5,100 bases of DNA from Coriobacteriales bacterium (GTDB lineage: Bacteria > Actinomycetota > Coriobacteriia > Coriobacteriales > UBA8131), in NCBI GenBank assembly GCA_031286975.1, contig JAITTM010000049.1, positions 1 through 5,100 of the forward strand. The letters are read 5' to 3'. The translations under genes and the position numbers were made by a program. The notes under the pieces were generated by a model. It made no database searches. It was not told the origin of the DNA and saw only the letters and a program-made list of their open reading frames with translations. Positions within the stretch are counted from its first letter, which is position 1, and each line of letters opens with the position of its first letter. This document shows positions 5,096 to 5,100 of this stretch, one piece after another.

Positions 5096-5100
5096 ACCCG

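Larger units (their letters stand above)
4684..5100. other. long spacer right of the surface gene, no supported gene
   Basis: Overlapping open frames of 84 and 66 codons lie on the - strand (4745-4999 and 4752-4952), with a 64-codon frame on the + strand (4783-4977). None has a properly placed ribosome binding site or a recognisable domain. The 84-codon frame translates straight through the GTTAGAC box, which argues that it is not a gene. A small hairpin, TTTGGG-TGAC-CCCAAA, lies at 4782-4797. Next to it the - strand carries clustered G runs (about 4785-4820) that could form at most a two-layer quadruplex. The right part holds the second GTTAGAY box, a palindrome and a GCCCC repeat. Confidence 0.65.

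Overview
This window carries three complete protein genes typical of a moderately GC-rich Gram-positive bacterium. They are dnaB (replicative helicase, + strand), rmuC (membrane-anchored nuclease-like protein, - strand) and an LPxTG-anchored leucine-rich-repeat surface protein (- strand). The sortase signal shows a monoderm cell wall. With the codon usage, the DnaB sequence and the BspA-type repeat protein, I lean towards an actinobacterial gut or oral lineage such as Coriobacteriia (Collinsella/Olsenella/Atopobium-like). That placement is an inference and rests on no database search.

Layout: 1-188 is an upstream spacer with no supported gene. Positions 189-1538 hold dnaB. Only 10 bases separate its stop from the stop of the convergent rmuC (1549-3042). 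Positions 3043-3375 form a 333-base spacer holding the rmuC promoter, a tandem GTTAGAT box, two hairpins and a 26-base tandem repeat of about 80% GC. Positions 3376-4683 hold the surface-protein gene, which is visibly more AT-rich than dnaB (27/60 GC at 4141-4200 against 38/60 at 1201-1260). Positions 4684-5100 form a second long spacer with a duplicated TACACTAT motif at the likely promoter, a second copy of the GTTAGAY box, a 14-base perfect palindrome flanked by CCGCGG, and a GCCCC pentanucleotide repeat at the right edge.

How they work together: DnaB unwinds DNA at the replication fork, and RmuC is a genome-maintenance factor linked to limiting DNA rearrangements. They are convergent and so not one operon. 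The surface protein is functionally separate and probably acts in adhesion. rmuC and the surface gene lie in the same direction, but 333 bases and an rmuC promoter candidate lie between them, so they are probably separate transcripts.

The genes themselves are ordinary. The most interesting material is between them. The same 29-base block, containing two GTTAGAY heptamers at 11-base spacing, occurs in both long spacers in the same orientation, each time with GC-rich repeats and palindromes on its right-hand side. It looks like either a response-regulator-type operator or a dispersed intergenic repeat family. I found no CRISPR array, tRNA, rRNA, insertion sequence or recognisable novel defence system.
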